The notes under the pieces are model-generated. The model worked only from the letters and a program-made list of their open reading frames with translations, had not been told where the DNA came from and made no database searches. From positions 1 to 64,000 of the forward strand of contig NZ_LWQU01000022.1 in assembly GCF_001650635.1 (NCBI RefSeq): a stretch of 64,000 nucleotides of DNA, in the 5' to 3' direction. Below are positions 16,136 through 26,027 of the stretch, piece after piece. Every line of letters starts with the position of its first letter. Position 1 is the stretch's first letter. Position numbers and translations under genes: made by a program. The DNA comes from Magnetospirillum moscoviense (GTDB lineage Bacteria > Pseudomonadota > Alphaproteobacteria > Rhodospirillales > Magnetospirillaceae).

Positions 16136-17920
16136 ATGGCTGCCTACAAGATCATCGACCATACCTACGACGTGGTTGTCGTCGGCGCCGGCGGCGCCGG
16201 CCTGCGCGCCACCATGGGCATGGGTATGGCGGGCTTCAAGACCGCCTGCATCACCAAGGTTTTCCCCACCCGCTCGCACACCGTCGCCGCCCAGGGCGGT
16301 ATCGGCGCCAGCCTTGGCAACATGGCCGAGGATAACTGGAAGTGGCACATGTACGACACCGTCAAGGGGTCGGACTGGCTGGGCGACCAAGACGCCATCG
16401 AGTATATGTGCCGCGAGGCGGTGCCCGCCGTGCACGAGCTCGAGCATTTCGGCGTGCCCTTCTCGCGCACGCCCGAGGGCAAGATCTATCAGCGTCCGTT
16501 CGGCGGCCACATGTCGAATTACGGCGAGAAGCCGGTGCAGCGCGCCTGCGCCGCCGCCGACCGGACCGGCCACGCCATCCTGCACACGCTGTATTCGCAG
16601 TCCTTGAAGCATTCGTGCGAATTCTTCGTCGAATATTTCGCCCTGGACCTGATCATGGATGCCGACGGCTCGTGCCGCGGCGTGGTGGCCTGGAACCTGG
16701 ACGACGGCAGCCTGCACCGGTTCCGCGCCCACAAGGTGGTGCTGGCCTCGGGCGGCTATGGCCGCGCCTTCTTCTCGTGCACCTCGGCGCACACCTGCAC
16801 CGGCGACGGCCACGGCATGGTCGCCCGCGCCGGCCTGCCGCTGCAGGACATGGAATTCGTGCAGTTCCACCCGACCGGCATCTACGGTTCGGGCTGCCTG
16901 ATCACCGAGGGTGCCCGCGGTGAAGGCGGTATCCTCTACAACTCGGCCGGCGAGCGCTTCATGGAGCGTTACGCCCCCACCGCCAAGGACCTGGCCAGCC
17001 GCGACGTCGTCAGCCGCGCCATGACCATGGAAATCCGCGAAGGAAGGGGCGTGGGCAAGGACAAGGACCACATCTTCCTGCACCTCGACCACCTGCCGCC
17101 CGAGACCCTGGAGCTGCGGCTGCCCGGCATTTCCGAGACCGCGAAGATCTTCGCCGGCGTCGACGTCACCAAGCAGCCGATCCCGGTGCTGCCGACCGTC
17201 CACTACAACATGGGCGGCATCCCCACCAACGTCCATGGCGAGGTCCTGCGTCCGACCGCCGCCGACCCCGACGCCACCGTGCCCGGCCTGATGGCCATCG
17301 GCGAGGCGGCTTGCGTGTCGGTGCACGGCGCCAACCGTCTGGGCACCAACTCGCTGCTGGACATCGTGGTGTTCGGCCGCGCCGCCGCGCTGCGTGCCGC
17401 CGAGACCCTGAAGCCGGGCGAAGCCCACAAGCCGCTGCCCAAGGATGGCGGCGACCTGGCGGTGTCGCGCTTCGATCGTCTGCGCAACGCCAACGGCTCG
17501 ATGCATACCAGCGAGATCCGCAACGCCATGCAGCGCACCATGCAGATGGACGCCGCGGTGTTCCGCACCTCGAAGTCGCTGGCCGAAGGCTGCGCCAAGA
17601 TGGATCAGGTCGCCTCGACCCTGCCGCAGATCAAGATCAACGACCGTTCCACCGTGTGGAACTCGGATCTGGTCGAGGCCCTGGAGCTCGAGAACCTGAT
17701 GGATTGCGCGCTGGCGACCATCGTGTCGGCCGAAGCCCGCCACGAATCGCGCGGCGCCCACGCCCACGAGGATTATCCCGAGCGTGACGACGTCAACTGG
17801 CAGAAGCACTCGCTGGCATTGGTCAAGGACGGCAAGGTGAGCCTGGATTATCGTCCGGTCCACACCTACACCCTGACCGACGAAGTCGAGTACATCAAGC
17901 CGCAGAAGCGCGTGTACTAA
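16136..17920 (+). CDS. sdhA: Succinate dehydrogenase flavoprotein subunit
   Basis: The catalytic subunit that oxidises succinate to fumarate. In 594 residues it has the dinucleotide fold [12 protein letters not shown], the covalent FAD histidine H48 in [12 protein letters not shown], the substrate loops ([21 protein letters not shown]), and [12 protein letters not shown] near 400 with the catalytic arginine region. Length is standard for the alphaproteobacterial enzyme. Confidence 0.97.
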   Translation: MAAYKIIDHTYDVVVVGAGGAGLRATMGMGMAGFKTACITKVFPTRSHTVAAQGGIGASLGNMAEDNWKWHMYDTVKGSDWLGDQDAIEYMCREAVPAVHELEHFGVPFSRTPEGKIYQRPFGGHMSNYGEKPVQRACAAADRTGHAILHTLYSQSLKHSCEFFVEYFALDLIMDADGSCRGVVAWNLDDGSLHRFRAHKVVLASGGYGRAFFSCTSAHTCTGDGHGMVARAGLPLQDMEFVQFHPTGIYGSGCLITEGARGEGGILYNSAGERFMERYAPTAKDLASRDVVSRAMTMEIREGRGVGKDKDHIFLHLDHLPPETLELRLPGISETAKIFAGVDVTKQPIPVLPTVHYNMGGIPTNVHGEVLRPTAADPDATVPGLMAIGEAACVSVHGANRLGTNSLLDIVVFGRAAALRAAETLKPGEAHKPLPKDGGDLAVSRFDRLRNANGSMHTSEIRNAMQRTMQMDAAVFRTSKSLAEGCAKMDQVASTLPQIKINDRSTVWNSDLVEALELENLMDCALATIVSAEARHESRGAHAHEDYPERDDVNWQKHSLALVKDGKVSLDYRPVHTYTLTDEVEYIKPQKRVY

Positions 17921-17944
17921 GGCACGGGGGAAGGAGAGAAAACC

Positions 17945-18727
17945 ATGGTCGAATTCGCCCTGCCCGCCAATTCCCGCGTTCAGCCCGGCAAGAGCCACAA
18001 GGCCCCGGCCGGCGCCAAGAACGTCAAGGTGTTCAAGATCTATCGCTATGATCCCGACTCGGGTGCCAACCCGCGGCTGGATTCCTACGAGATCGATCTG
18101 GATGCCTGCGGACCGATGGTCCTGGACGCCCTGCTGAAGATCAAGAACGAGATCGACTCGAGCCTGACCTTCCGCCGCTCGTGCCGTGAAGGCATCTGCG
18201 GTTCGTGCGCCATGAACATCGACGGCACCAACACGCTGGCCTGCCTGAAGCCCATCGAGGACATCAAGGGCGAGGCGGCGATCTATCCGCTGCCGCACAT
18301 GCCGGTGGTCAAGGATCTGATCCCCGACCTGACCCTGCCTTATGCCCAGTTGGCCTCGGTCAAGCCGTGGATGCAGACCCAGTCGCCGACGCCGCCCGAT
18401 GGCGAGCGCCTGCAATCGCCGGAAGAGCGCGAAAAGCTCGACGGCCTGTGGGAATGCATCCTGTGCTTCTGCTGCCAGACCAGCTGCCCCAGCTATTGGT
18501 GGAACGGCGATCGTTATCTCGGCCCGGCCGTGCTGCTGCAAGCCGCCCGCTGGATCCACGACAGCCGCGACGAGATGACCGGCGAGCGCCTGGACGCGTT
18601 GGAAGACTCGTTCAAGCTTTATCGCTGCCACACCATCATGAACTGCACCAAGACCTGCCCCAAGGGCCTGAACCCGGCCAAGGCCATCGGGTCGATCAAG
18701 CAAAAGCTGCTGGAACGCAGCGTCTAA
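17945..18727 (+). CDS. sdhB: Succinate dehydrogenase iron-sulfur subunit
   Basis: Transfers electrons from FAD to quinone. The 260 residues bind a [2Fe-2S] cluster (C80, C85, C88, C100), a [4Fe-4S] cluster (C171, C174, C177, with a later Cys in CTKTCPKG) and a [3Fe-4S] cluster (C181, C228, C234). GGAGAG lies before the ATG. It is the last gene of the operon and is followed by a clear terminator. Confidence 0.97.
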   Translation: MVEFALPANSRVQPGKSHKAPAGAKNVKVFKIYRYDPDSGANPRLDSYEIDLDACGPMVLDALLKIKNEIDSSLTFRRSCREGICGSCAMNIDGTNTLACLKPIEDIKGEAAIYPLPHMPVVKDLIPDLTLPYAQLASVKPWMQTQSPTPPDGERLQSPEEREKLDGLWECILCFCCQTSCPSYWWNGDRYLGPAVLLQAARWIHDSRDEMTGERLDALEDSFKLYRCHTIMNCTKTCPKGLNPAKAIGSIKQKLLERSV

Positions 18728-18753
18728 CCGGTTCTTTCCGGTTATTGCCTTCA

Positions 18754-18785
18754 CGCGGACGGGGTGACCCGTCCGCGTTTTTCTT
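18754..18785 (+). terminator. Rho-independent terminator of sdhCDAB
   Basis: The stem CGCGGACGGG/CCCGTCCGCG with a short loop is followed by a T-rich tract (TTTTTCTTTT), 27 bp after the sdhB stop. Confidence 0.9.
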
Positions 18786-18805
18786 TTGGGCCGGACAGAC
18801 GGCGA

Positions 18806-19417
18806 TCATTCCTCGAAATGTTCGCCCCAGCCCTTGGGGGTCAGGGTGAAGCCGTTGGTCGGATAGGCGCCCTGGACCGGTGCCGGTGCGACGTTCATGG
18901 GCGCCGCCGACCAATCCGGCTTGCCGGCAATGTCGGCCGGGCTGAGCGGCCGGGAGGATGGTACCATCATGGGGGCGGGCGCCACGGCCTGGGGGGCGGC
19001 CCCCTGGGGTGCGACGACATCGGGCGACGGCGCCGTCTTGGCGGCCTTGTCCGCTTGCGCCTTCTTCCAGGCCATGAAGGCCTTCTTGTTGGCCGGGTTG
19101 ATCGGGACGCCGTCCTTGCCGGCATACCCGGGAACGAAACACTGGAAGGTCGCGATATGGGGAGCCGACATCCGGCATTGCCATTTCAGCGACTTATAAA
19201 GGGTCGCCTGCCAGCCCAACCGTCCGCATTCCTCGTCGGCCAGCCCCTGAACCTCGCTCCACGGCGTGTCGGTGGCGTAGCAGATCTCGACCATGCCGAA
19301 CTTGGCGACCTTGTCTTCGCCCTTGTCGATGCTGACACCGATCTCGCGATCGACGAAGACGGACTGGGCACAGCCGCCCAGCAGCAGGACCAGCGACAGC
19401 AAGCTACGGCGAATCAT
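18806..19417 (-). CDS. Putative lipoprotein of unknown function
   Basis: I do not recognise this protein. Its about 203 residues begin with a lipoprotein signal peptide: MIRRSLLSLVLLLGGC, lipobox LGGC with Cys 16 as the likely lipidated residue. The next 90 residues are a compact region with several cysteines (EICYAT, DEECGRLGW, WQCRM, FQCFVPGY) that could form disulfides. The last third is rich in Ala, Pro and Val and ends with a short conserved-looking GFTLTPKGWGEHFEE. The ATG at 19417 follows GAGGG by six bases. It is convergent with sdhB and divergent from the DHH gene. Confidence 0.7.
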   Translation of the reverse strand: MIRRSLLSLVLLLGGCAQSVFVDREIGVSIDKGEDKVAKFGMVEICYATDTPWSEVQGLADEECGRLGWQATLYKSLKWQCRMSAPHIATFQCFVPGYAGKDGVPINPANKKAFMAWKKAQADKAAKTAPSPDVVAPQGAAPQAVAPAPMMVPSSRPLSPADIAGKPDWSAAPMNVAPAPVQGAYPTNGFTLTPKGWGEHFEE

Positions 19418-19503
19418 GACCAACCCTCGACAAACCGGCGACGCGATCCCACCTGTTTAACCCAGCGACCTGCAATCCGGAAGCGGCATCAAGTGAAGGC
19501 CCG

Positions 19504-19532
19504 TTGTCGGAACTCAATTCCACATATAAGAT
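19504..19532 (+). promoter_or_regulatory. Candidate promoter of the DHH phosphoesterase gene
   Basis: TTGTCG (19504-19509), a 17-bp spacer and TAAGAT (19527-19532) within an AT-rich patch, about 35 bp before the start codon. Confidence 0.4.
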
Positions 19533-19566
19533 TGCCGTCCTTGGTTCGGGTGGGTAGGAGGCCAGT

Positions 19567-20499
19567 ATGTCCGAGAACAAGAAATTTCGCCTGGTGACTC
19601 GCAGCGATTTCGACGGCCTGGTGTGCGCCGTGCTGCTGAAGCAGTTGGATATCATCGACGACATCAAGTTCGTGCATCCCAAGGACATGCAGGACGGCGT
19701 GATCGACATCGGCCCCAACGACATCACCACCAACGTGCCCTATGTCGAGGGCGTTCACATCGCCTTCGACCACCACCTGTCGGAAACCATCCGCGTCGGC
19801 AAGAAGGACAACCACATCATCCATCCCGACGCGCCGTCGGCGGCCCGCGTGGTCTATGACTATTACGGCGGCGCGGTGCGCTTCCCGGCCGCCTGGGACA
19901 AGATGATGGAAGAGGTCGACAAGGCCGACAGCGCCCAGTACTCGCTGGACGACATCATCTCGCCGACCGGCTGGACCGTGCTGAACTACATCATGGACGC
20001 CCGCACCGGCCTGGGTCGCTTCCGCGAGTTCCGCATCTCGAATTACCAGTTGATGATGAATCTCATCGACTATTGCCGCAACCACACCATCGACGACATC
20101 CTGGCCCTGCCCGACGTCAAGGAGCGCACCGACCTGTTCTTCGAGCACGAGGAAAAGGCCAAGGACCAGATCAAGCGCTGCTCGACCGTCTATGGCAACG
20201 TGGTGGTCCTCAACCTCAAGGACGAGGAAACCATCTGGGCCTGCAACCGCTTCATGATCTATGCGCTCTATCCGCAGTGCAACATCTCGATCCACGTGAT
20301 GTGGGGCCTGAAGCAGCAGAACACCGTGTTCGCCATCGGCCATTCCATCGTCAACCGCACCTCGAAGACCAGTGTCGGCGCCCTGTGCCTGACCTATGGC
20401 GGCGGCGGTCACGAAAAGGCCGGCACCTGCCAGGTCGAGAATGCCACTTGGCAGGATTCGCTGAAGGAAGTCGTCGGCAAGCTGAACGCCGACGGCTGA
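19567..20499 (+). CDS. DHH family phosphoesterase
   Basis: A 310-residue metal-dependent phosphoesterase related to NrnA/RecJ-like and exopolyphosphatase-like proteins. The DHH motifs are DFDG (D14, D16), the DHH triad FDHHLSE (68-70) and the C-terminal DHHA1 glycine motif GGGGHEKAGTCQV near residue 283. GTAGGAGG stands before the ATG. The substrate (nanoRNA, pAp, cyclic dinucleotide or polyphosphate) cannot be told. It is a single gene with its own promoter and terminator. Confidence 0.85.
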   Translation: MSENKKFRLVTRSDFDGLVCAVLLKQLDIIDDIKFVHPKDMQDGVIDIGPNDITTNVPYVEGVHIAFDHHLSETIRVGKKDNHIIHPDAPSAARVVYDYYGGAVRFPAAWDKMMEEVDKADSAQYSLDDIISPTGWTVLNYIMDARTGLGRFREFRISNYQLMMNLIDYCRNHTIDDILALPDVKERTDLFFEHEEKAKDQIKRCSTVYGNVVVLNLKDEETIWACNRFMIYALYPQCNISIHVMWGLKQQNTVFAIGHSIVNRTSKTSVGALCLTYGGGGHEKAGTCQVENATWQDSLKEVVGKLNADG

Positions 20500-20517
20500 T
20501 TGCCGTAAGACGCATCA

Positions 20518-20555
20518 AGCCCCGAGCGGCAAGATCGCCGCTCGGGGCTTTTTTT
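20518..20555 (+). terminator. Rho-independent terminator after the DHH gene
   Basis: AGCCCCGAGCGGC pairs perfectly with GCCGCTCGGGGCT across AAGATC, followed by seven or more T residues, 18 bp after the stop codon. Confidence 0.93.
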
Positions 20556-20755
20556 GCCTGTGGCGCGCCCGATCCCGGGCGGCTCAATCGCCGCTCGGGC
20601 TTTCTGGCACGGCGCCAAATTCTGACACACAACAAAGCCCGGCGGCGTCTGAGCCGGCCCGGCACGGGCGCGCTTCGCGCATAACACCCCGGCACGGGCG
20701 CGCTTCGCGCATAACACCCCGGCACGGGCTACGCCTCGCGCATAAACCACAGATG
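20556..20755. repeat. Cluster of the dispersed GC-rich repeat, with a tandem 30-bp unit
   Basis: The cluster holds an inverted copy of the repeat (GCGCGCCCGATCCCGGGCGG, then CGCTCGGGCTTTCTGGCAC) and an opposite-strand copy of the GACGCCGCCGGGCTTTGT segment. A unit of about 30 bp (CCGGCACGGGCGCGCTTCGC plus GCATAACAC) then occurs twice, with a diverged third copy. No reading frame of note is present. Confidence 0.8.
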
Positions 20756-20793
20756 CTTTTCCCGCGCCCCTGTTTCGTTTATGTTGCGCCGCC

Positions 20794-21954
20794 ATGAGCA
20801 AAGGCCCCCTGTTCGTCTACCGCGAGCGGCTGAACGCCGGTGAACTGCGCCCTGATCCGGCGCAGGAACTGGCGATCGAGAAGCTGCAAAGCCTGCACAA
20901 CGCCCTGGCCCGCTATCGCCCGTCCCAGGGTGAAAGCGGCTGGCTGGCGCGGTTCGGCCTGGGCGGCAAGACCACCAAGGCGATGCTGGACTGGACGCCG
21001 GGCGACGCGGTCGGCACCACGCCCCGCCACGGCCTTTACATCTTCGGCGAGGTCGGCCGCGGCAAGTCGATGATGATGGACCTGTTCTTCGAGGCCGCCG
21101 ACATCGCCGCCAAGAAGCGGGTCCACTTCCACGAATTCATGCGCGACATCCACGCCGAGATCCATCGCTGGCGCCAGGCGGCGCACCGCAAGGAAAGCGA
21201 CCCGATCCCCAAGCTGGCCCGCACCATCGCCTCGGAAGCCTGGCTGTTGTGCCTGGACGAGTTGCAGGTCACCGACATCGCCGACGCCATGATCGTCGGC
21301 CGGCTGTTCCAGTGCCTGATGGATGATGGCGTGGTGGTGGTGATCACCTCGAACCGGGCACCCAAGGACCTTTACAAGGACGGCCTGCAGCGCGAACGCT
21401 TCCTGCCCTTCATCGGCCTGATCGAGCAGCAGCTGGATCTTCTAGAGCTCAATTCGGAACGCGACTACCGGCTGGGCCGCAAGCGCGGCCTGCAGGTTTA
21501 TCACAGCCCGCTGAACGAAGAAGCCGACATGGCGCTGGAACTGGCCTTTTCCCGCCTGACCGAGGGCGCCACTCCGATGCCGCACAGCATCGACGTCAAC
21601 GGCCGCCAGGTCCGCGTGCCGCTGGCCGCCGTCGGCGTCGCCCGTTTCTCGTTCGGGCAATTGTGCGCCACCGCGCTGGGGCCGTCGGACTATCTGGAAC
21701 TGGCGGCGCGCTATCACACCCTGGTCCTGTCCGACATCCCGCTGCTGGGTCCCGAGAACAAGGACCAGGCCCGGCGCTTCGTCACCCTGGTTGACGCCCT
21801 GTACGAGAAGAAGGTCACCCTGATCTGCTCGGCCGAGGCCCCGCCCGAGACGCTGTACCCCACCGGCATCGGCGCCTTCGAGTTCCAGCGCACGGTGTCG
21901 CGCCTGATGGAGATGCAGGCGGAAGATTACGTGCTGAAGCAGCATTTGATTTAG
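20794..21954 (+). CDS. zapE: Cell division protein ZapE/AFG1-like ATPase
   Basis: A P-loop ATPase of 386 residues of the AFG1/ZapE family, linked in other bacteria to Z-ring constriction and in mitochondria to protein quality control. Walker A is GEVGRGKS (about 85-92), followed by FHEFMRDIHAEIH and Walker B-like LCLDELQVTDIADA, then an arginine-containing TSNRAPKDLYKDGLQR. The start ATG at 20794 gives the standard length. Its 3' end abuts a 130-bp tandem repeat. Confidence 0.9.
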   Translation: MSKGPLFVYRERLNAGELRPDPAQELAIEKLQSLHNALARYRPSQGESGWLARFGLGGKTTKAMLDWTPGDAVGTTPRHGLYIFGEVGRGKSMMMDLFFEAADIAAKKRVHFHEFMRDIHAEIHRWRQAAHRKESDPIPKLARTIASEAWLLCLDELQVTDIADAMIVGRLFQCLMDDGVVVVITSNRAPKDLYKDGLQRERFLPFIGLIEQQLDLLELNSERDYRLGRKRGLQVYHSPLNEEADMALELAFSRLTEGATPMPHSIDVNGRQVRVPLAAVGVARFSFGQLCATALGPSDYLELAARYHTLVLSDIPLLGPENKDQARRFVTLVDALYEKKVTLICSAEAPPETLYPTGIGAFEFQRTVSRLMEMQAEDYVLKQHLI

Positions 21955-21956
21955 GC

Positions 21957-22216
21957 GCGAAGCGCGCCCGTGCCGGGCCGGCTCAGACGCCGCCGGGCTT
22001 TGTATTATGCCGGTACTTGGCGCTGTGCCAAAAAGCCCGAGCGGCAATTGAGCCGCCCGGGATCGGGCGCGCCACAGGCATAACCCGCGAAGCGCGCCCG
22101 TGCCGGGCCGGCTCAGACGCCGCCGGGCTTTGTATTATGCCGGTACTTGGCGCTGTGCCAAAAAGCCCGAGCGGCAATTGAGCCGCCCGGGATCGGGCGC
22201 GCCACAGGCATAACCC
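21957..22216. repeat. Perfect 130-bp tandem duplication
   Basis: Positions 21957-22086 and 22087-22216 are identical, base for base. Each unit contains the dispersed repeat in two facing halves: GCGCGCCCGTGCCGGGCCGG with GACGCCGCCGGGCTTTGT, then AAAAGCCCGAGCGGCAATTG with the GATCGGGCGCGCC half. Facing halves can fold into long hairpins. It fills the whole space between the convergent zapE and bolA genes. Confidence 0.95.
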
Positions 22217-22486
22217 CTAAACCTCGCCCGGCGCCTTGGTCACCAGGGCCAGGGCGTGGACCGGACCGGTCAGTTCGTCGGCCAGCAGGGAATTGACCAG
22301 ACGGTGGCGCTCGATTCGGCTCTTGCCGGCGAAGGCGGCCGAAACAACCTGGACGTTGAAATGGGTTTCCCCACCCGGCTTGTGGCCGGCATGGCCGACA
22401 TGGCGGTTCGATTCATCGACCACCACCAGGATTTCCGGGGAAAGACCCTCGGTCAGCTTACGTTCGATGCTGGCCTTGACCGTCAT
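22217..22486 (-). CDS. bolA: BolA family protein
   Basis: An 89-residue BolA/YrbA protein, which typically pairs with a monothiol glutaredoxin in iron sensing or Fe-S cluster handling. The family core is clear: DESNRHVGHAGHKPGGETHF, then FAGKSRIERHRLVNSLLADEL. The start at 22486 has GGAG upstream. It lies downstream of the chemoreceptor gene on the same strand; in many alphaproteobacteria bolA adjoins a J-domain gene and cobST, as here with the chemoreceptor inserted. Confidence 0.9.
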   Translation of the reverse strand: MTVKASIERKLTEGLSPEILVVVDESNRHVGHAGHKPGGETHFNVQVVSAAFAGKSRIERHRLVNSLLADELTGPVHALALVTKAPGEV

Positions 22487-22542
22487 GTTGACTCCTTGCG
22501 CGACAGACAATTGACCCCAATTGGGGGCCAAACCGGCCACCG

Positions 22543-24225
22543 TCAAGACCGGACCGACATCAGGAACGAATTGACCTCGGCACGCAAGCGCTCGCTTTGC
22601 TCACCCAGGGCGTGGGCGGCGGCCAGCAACCCTTCGGCGGCGGCGGCGGTCTGGTCCGAGGCGCCGCGCACCGCGCCGACGCTTTGCGATACCTGATCGG
22701 TCCCGGCCGAGGCCAACTGGATGTTGCGGCTGATTTCGCGGGTGGCGGCGGTCTGTTCCTCGACGGCGGCGGCGATCGCCGCCGAAATCTGGCTGATGTC
22801 GCCGATGGTGCCGCCCATGGCGCGGATGGTGACCACGGTCTGCTTGGTCTCGCCCTGGATGGCCGATACCTGCTGGCCGATCTCGTCGGTCGCCTTGGAT
22901 GTCTGGGTGGCCAGGGTCTTGACCTCGTTGGCGACGACGGCGAAGCCCTTGCCGGCGTCGCCGGCCCGGGCGGCCTCGATGGTGGCGTTCAAGGCCAGAA
23001 GATTGGTCTGCTGGGCGATGGTGTTGATCAATTGCACCACCTCGCCGATCCGTTCGGCGGCGTGGGCCAGCTTGCCGACCATCTCGTTGGTCCGTTCCGC
23101 CTCGTTCACCGCCGCCTGGCTGATGTCGGCCGAGCGCGCCACCTGTGAGCCGATCTCGTCGATCGAGGCGGTCAGTTCCTCGCTGGCCGAAGCCACCGTC
23201 TGGACGTTGACCGAGGCCTCCTCGGCGGCCTGGGCGACGCTGGCGGCGCTGGCCGAGCCGTCGGCGGCGGCCGCGCGCATCTCCTCGGCCAGCCGGCGCA
23301 ATCCCTGGGCGGCTTCGACCACGCCGGCGACGATGTCGCCGACCTTGGCCTCGAACCCATCGGCGATCTTGCGCAATTCCGCCTGACGTTCGACCTGGGC
23401 ACGTTCTTCGGCGGCATGCCGCTCGGCCTCCATCTGGGTCTTCTGAACGGCATGGTCGCGAAACACCGCCAACGCCTTGACCATCGCCCCGATTTCGTCG
23501 CCGCGGTCGCCGTCGGCCACCTCGACGGCAAGGTCGCCGTTGGCCAGCCGATGCATGCGCCCGATCACCGAGGCCAACGGCACCGTGATCTGGCGGATCA
23601 CCAGAATGGCGATGGCCACGGTGACGGCGATCACCAGCGCGGCAATCCCCGCCAGCCGGGTCATCAGGGCCCGGACCCGCACCGCGACGTCGTCCATATA
23701 GATGCCGGTCCCGACCATGATTCCCCATTCGGCCGACTTGCCGGCATAGGACAGTTTGGGCTGGGGCTGATCGGCACCGGGCCGGGGCCACAGATAATTG
23801 ACGAAGCCGCCGCCGGCATTGGCGGCATCGACCAGTTCCTTGATCGGGCGCCGGCCGCTGGGGTCCTTCATCTCGAGCAGACTCTTGCCGATGATCTCGG
23901 CCTTGGGATGGACCAAGGTGGTGCCGTCGCCATCGAACACGAACACGTATTCGGTGCCGTCATAGCGCATGGCCCCGATGGCGGCGAAGGCGCGGGCACG
24001 GGCCTCGTCCATGCTGACCCGGCCGGCCTGGGCGTCCTTGTGGAAGGTCGCCAGAATTCCCAAGGCGGTGGTGGTGATGCTTTTGACCTTGGCCTCGCGT
24101 TCCTCGATCACCGTCTTTTCGATCAGATCGTGGCTGACCCAGCCCAGGGCCAGGAACGCGACCGTCGAAACGACAATGGGAAGCCAGATCTTGATGGCGA
24201 TGGGAATGTTGCGAGCTGAGAGCAT
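22543..24225 (-). CDS. Methyl-accepting chemotaxis protein with single Cache sensor
   Basis: A transmembrane chemoreceptor of 560 residues. A first membrane segment (about 12-31) is followed by a periplasmic single-Cache (sCache_2-like) domain (about 32-185, with [15 protein letters not shown] and [13 protein letters not shown]), a second membrane segment (about 188-210), a HAMP domain and a long cytoplasmic coiled-coil signalling domain. The hairpin tip reads [20 protein letters not shown]. It lacks a CheR-binding C-terminal pentapeptide. The ligand is unknown. GGGAGGGG precedes the ATG. Confidence 0.93.
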   Translation of the reverse strand: MLSARNIPIAIKIWLPIVVSTVAFLALGWVSHDLIEKTVIEEREAKVKSITTTALGILATFHKDAQAGRVSMDEARARAFAAIGAMRYDGTEYVFVFDGDGTTLVHPKAEIIGKSLLEMKDPSGRRPIKELVDAANAGGGFVNYLWPRPGADQPQPKLSYAGKSAEWGIMVGTGIYMDDVAVRVRALMTRLAGIAALVIAVTVAIAILVIRQITVPLASVIGRMHRLANGDLAVEVADGDRGDEIGAMVKALAVFRDHAVQKTQMEAERHAAEERAQVERQAELRKIADGFEAKVGDIVAGVVEAAQGLRRLAEEMRAAAADGSASAASVAQAAEEASVNVQTVASASEELTASIDEIGSQVARSADISQAAVNEAERTNEMVGKLAHAAERIGEVVQLINTIAQQTNLLALNATIEAARAGDAGKGFAVVANEVKTLATQTSKATDEIGQQVSAIQGETKQTVVTIRAMGGTIGDISQISAAIAAAVEEQTAATREISRNIQLASAGTDQVSQSVGAVRGASDQTAAAAEGLLAAAHALGEQSERLRAEVNSFLMSVRS

Positions 24226-24279
24226 GAACCCCTCCCGCTGGATGCGGGCCTGTCTGGCCCGTTCGGCATAGAGAAGGAA

Positions 24280-24308
24280 AGTCTAGCACAAACCGCCAGC
24301 CGGGATAA
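24280..24308 (-). promoter_or_regulatory. Weak candidate promoter of the chemoreceptor gene
   Basis: Read on the minus strand: TTATCC, a 17-bp spacer and TAGACT preceded by TGTGC (an extended -10-like context), about 55 bp before the start codon. Confidence 0.3.
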
Positions 24309-24412
24309 TTCTTACGTATTGGCCGTGCGCCGATTCGGCCCGGTTTCGGGCACGTCCGCCGCTCCGTCTGCCCCGCCTTGAAACCATTCGCGCCAACCCT
24401 CATTATGGGCGG

Positions 24413-24985
24413 ATGCGCTCAACCAGCACCAAACGCTCCTGGCGGCAAATCCACGACCGGCCCGAGGAGCGGCCCCAGACCAAGGCCTGCGATCACCCCG
24501 GATGCGCCCATGTCGGCGAGTACCGGGCGCCGAAGGGGCGCGACCAGTTGGACCAGTATTACTGGTTCTGCCTGGACCATGTGCGGGCCTACAACGCTTC
24601 GTGGGATTTCTACAAGGGCATGAGCCCCGACGAGATCGAGGACGAAATCCGCCGCTCGACCACCTGGCAGCGTCCGACCTGGCCGCTGGGGACCAAGACC
24701 GGCAATCGCCGCTTCAATTTCGGCATCCACGACCCGCTGGGCGTGTTCGACGATGTCGCCGAGGATTTGGAAAAGGCCCGCACCCGCCCGCCGACACCCG
24801 AAGAACTGGCCCTGGCCGAGCTGGAACTGACCGGCCCGGTCACCATCGCCGAGATCAAGGCCGCCTATAAGGTCCTGGTCAAACGCCACCATCCCGACGC
24901 CAACAATGGCGACAAGGAATCCGAAGAACGCTTCAAACGCATCAGCCAGGCCTATAAGCTGCTGATGACCGCACTTTCCGCCTGA
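24413..24985 (+). CDS. J-domain protein (DnaJ-like)
   Basis: A 190-residue co-chaperone with its J-domain at the C terminus (about 125-190): [20 protein letters not shown], where the HPD tripeptide needed to stimulate Hsp70 lies. The first 60 residues hold [12 protein letters not shown] and [10 protein letters not shown], a Cys/His arrangement that could bind a metal. This form is typically found next to bolA and cobS in alphaproteobacteria. It stands 28 bp before cobS and is probably its operon partner, perhaps helping cobaltochelatase assembly; that link is inferred. Confidence 0.85.
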   Translation: MRSTSTKRSWRQIHDRPEERPQTKACDHPGCAHVGEYRAPKGRDQLDQYYWFCLDHVRAYNASWDFYKGMSPDEIEDEIRRSTTWQRPTWPLGTKTGNRRFNFGIHDPLGVFDDVAEDLEKARTRPPTPEELALAELELTGPVTIAEIKAAYKVLVKRHHPDANNGDKESEERFKRISQAYKLLMTALSA

Positions 24986-25013
24986 CGCCCCGACCGACAA
25001 GGGTAATCCCGAT

Positions 25014-26015
25014 ATGACCGCTTCTTCCGCCAGCCCGCTCGCCTCGGACCATCCGCTGGCCGTTCCCGACACCAAGGTCAACGTGCGCGACGCCTTCGGG
25101 CTCGACGTCGACCTGGACGTGCCGGCCTTCTCGGTCGGCTCCGAGCATGTGCCCGACCCCGACCCCGCCTATCGCTTCGACCGCGACACCACGCTGGCCA
25201 TCGTGGCCGGCTTCGCCTTCAACCGCCGCGTCATGGTCCAGGGCTATCACGGCACCGGCAAATCGACCCACATCGAACAGGTGGCGTCGCGGCTGAACTG
25301 GCCGTGCATCCGCGTCAACCTGGACAGCCATGTCAGCCGCATCGACCTGATCGGCAAGGACGCCATCGTCTTGAAGGACGGCCAGCAGATCACCGAATTC
25401 CGCGAGGGTATCCTGCCGTGGGCGCTGCAGCACCCCTGCGCGCTGGTGTTCGACGAATACGACGCCGGCCGCCCCGACGTGATGTTCGTCATCCAGCGCG
25501 TCCTGGAAGTCGAGGGCAAGCTGACGCTGTTGGACCAGAACCGGGTGATCCGGCCGCATCCGGCCTTCCGGCTGTTCGCCACCACCAACACCGTCGGCCT
25601 GGGCGACACCACCGGCCTTTATCACGGCACCCAGCAGATCAACCAGGGCCAGATGGACCGCTGGAACATCGTCGCCACCTTGAACTATCTGGAACACGAC
25701 GCCGAGGTGGCCATCGTCGCCGCCAAGCTGCCGGTTTACCAGACCCCCGAGGGAATGGAGACCGTCAACCGCATGGTGTCGCTGGCCGACCTGACCCGCC
25801 AGGGCTTCATGAACGGCGACATCTCGACGGTGATGAGCCCGCGCACGGTGATCACCTGGGCCGAGAACGCCAAGATTTTCGGCGACCTCGCCTTTGCCTT
25901 CCGCCTGACCTTCCTCAACAAATGCGACGAGGTCGAGCGGCCGGTGGTGGCCGAATATTTCCAGCGCGCCTTCAATATCGAACTGCCGCAATCGCCCGCC
26001 CGGGTGGTGATGTAA
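25014..26015 (+). CDS. cobS: Cobaltochelatase subunit CobS
   Basis: The AAA+ subunit of the ATP-dependent, late (aerobic-route) cobaltochelatase, which with CobT and CobN inserts Co2+ into hydrogenobyrinic acid a,c-diamide. The 333 residues show Walker A GYHGTGKS (77-84), Walker B LVFDEYD (about 143-149) and the sensor ATTNT. Its length matches the family. CobT follows after 12 bp. CobN, the large subunit, is not in the window. Confidence 0.95.
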   Translation: MTASSASPLASDHPLAVPDTKVNVRDAFGLDVDLDVPAFSVGSEHVPDPDPAYRFDRDTTLAIVAGFAFNRRVMVQGYHGTGKSTHIEQVASRLNWPCIRVNLDSHVSRIDLIGKDAIVLKDGQQITEFREGILPWALQHPCALVFDEYDAGRPDVMFVIQRVLEVEGKLTLLDQNRVIRPHPAFRLFATTNTVGLGDTTGLYHGTQQINQGQMDRWNIVATLNYLEHDAEVAIVAAKLPVYQTPEGMETVNRMVSLADLTRQGFMNGDISTVMSPRTVITWAENAKIFGDLAFAFRLTFLNKCDEVERPVVAEYFQRAFNIELPQSPARVVM

Positions 26016-26027
26016 GGACCAAACCCG

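Noticed and set aside
15728-18754. 1008-codon open frame antisense to sdhCDAB
   Set aside because: It lies wholly opposite genes with clear motifs; long antisense frames are expected at this GC content.
20640-20750. CRISPR-like array
   Set aside because: Repeats of about 30 bp occur only two to three times without unique spacers; they are copies of the dispersed repeat.
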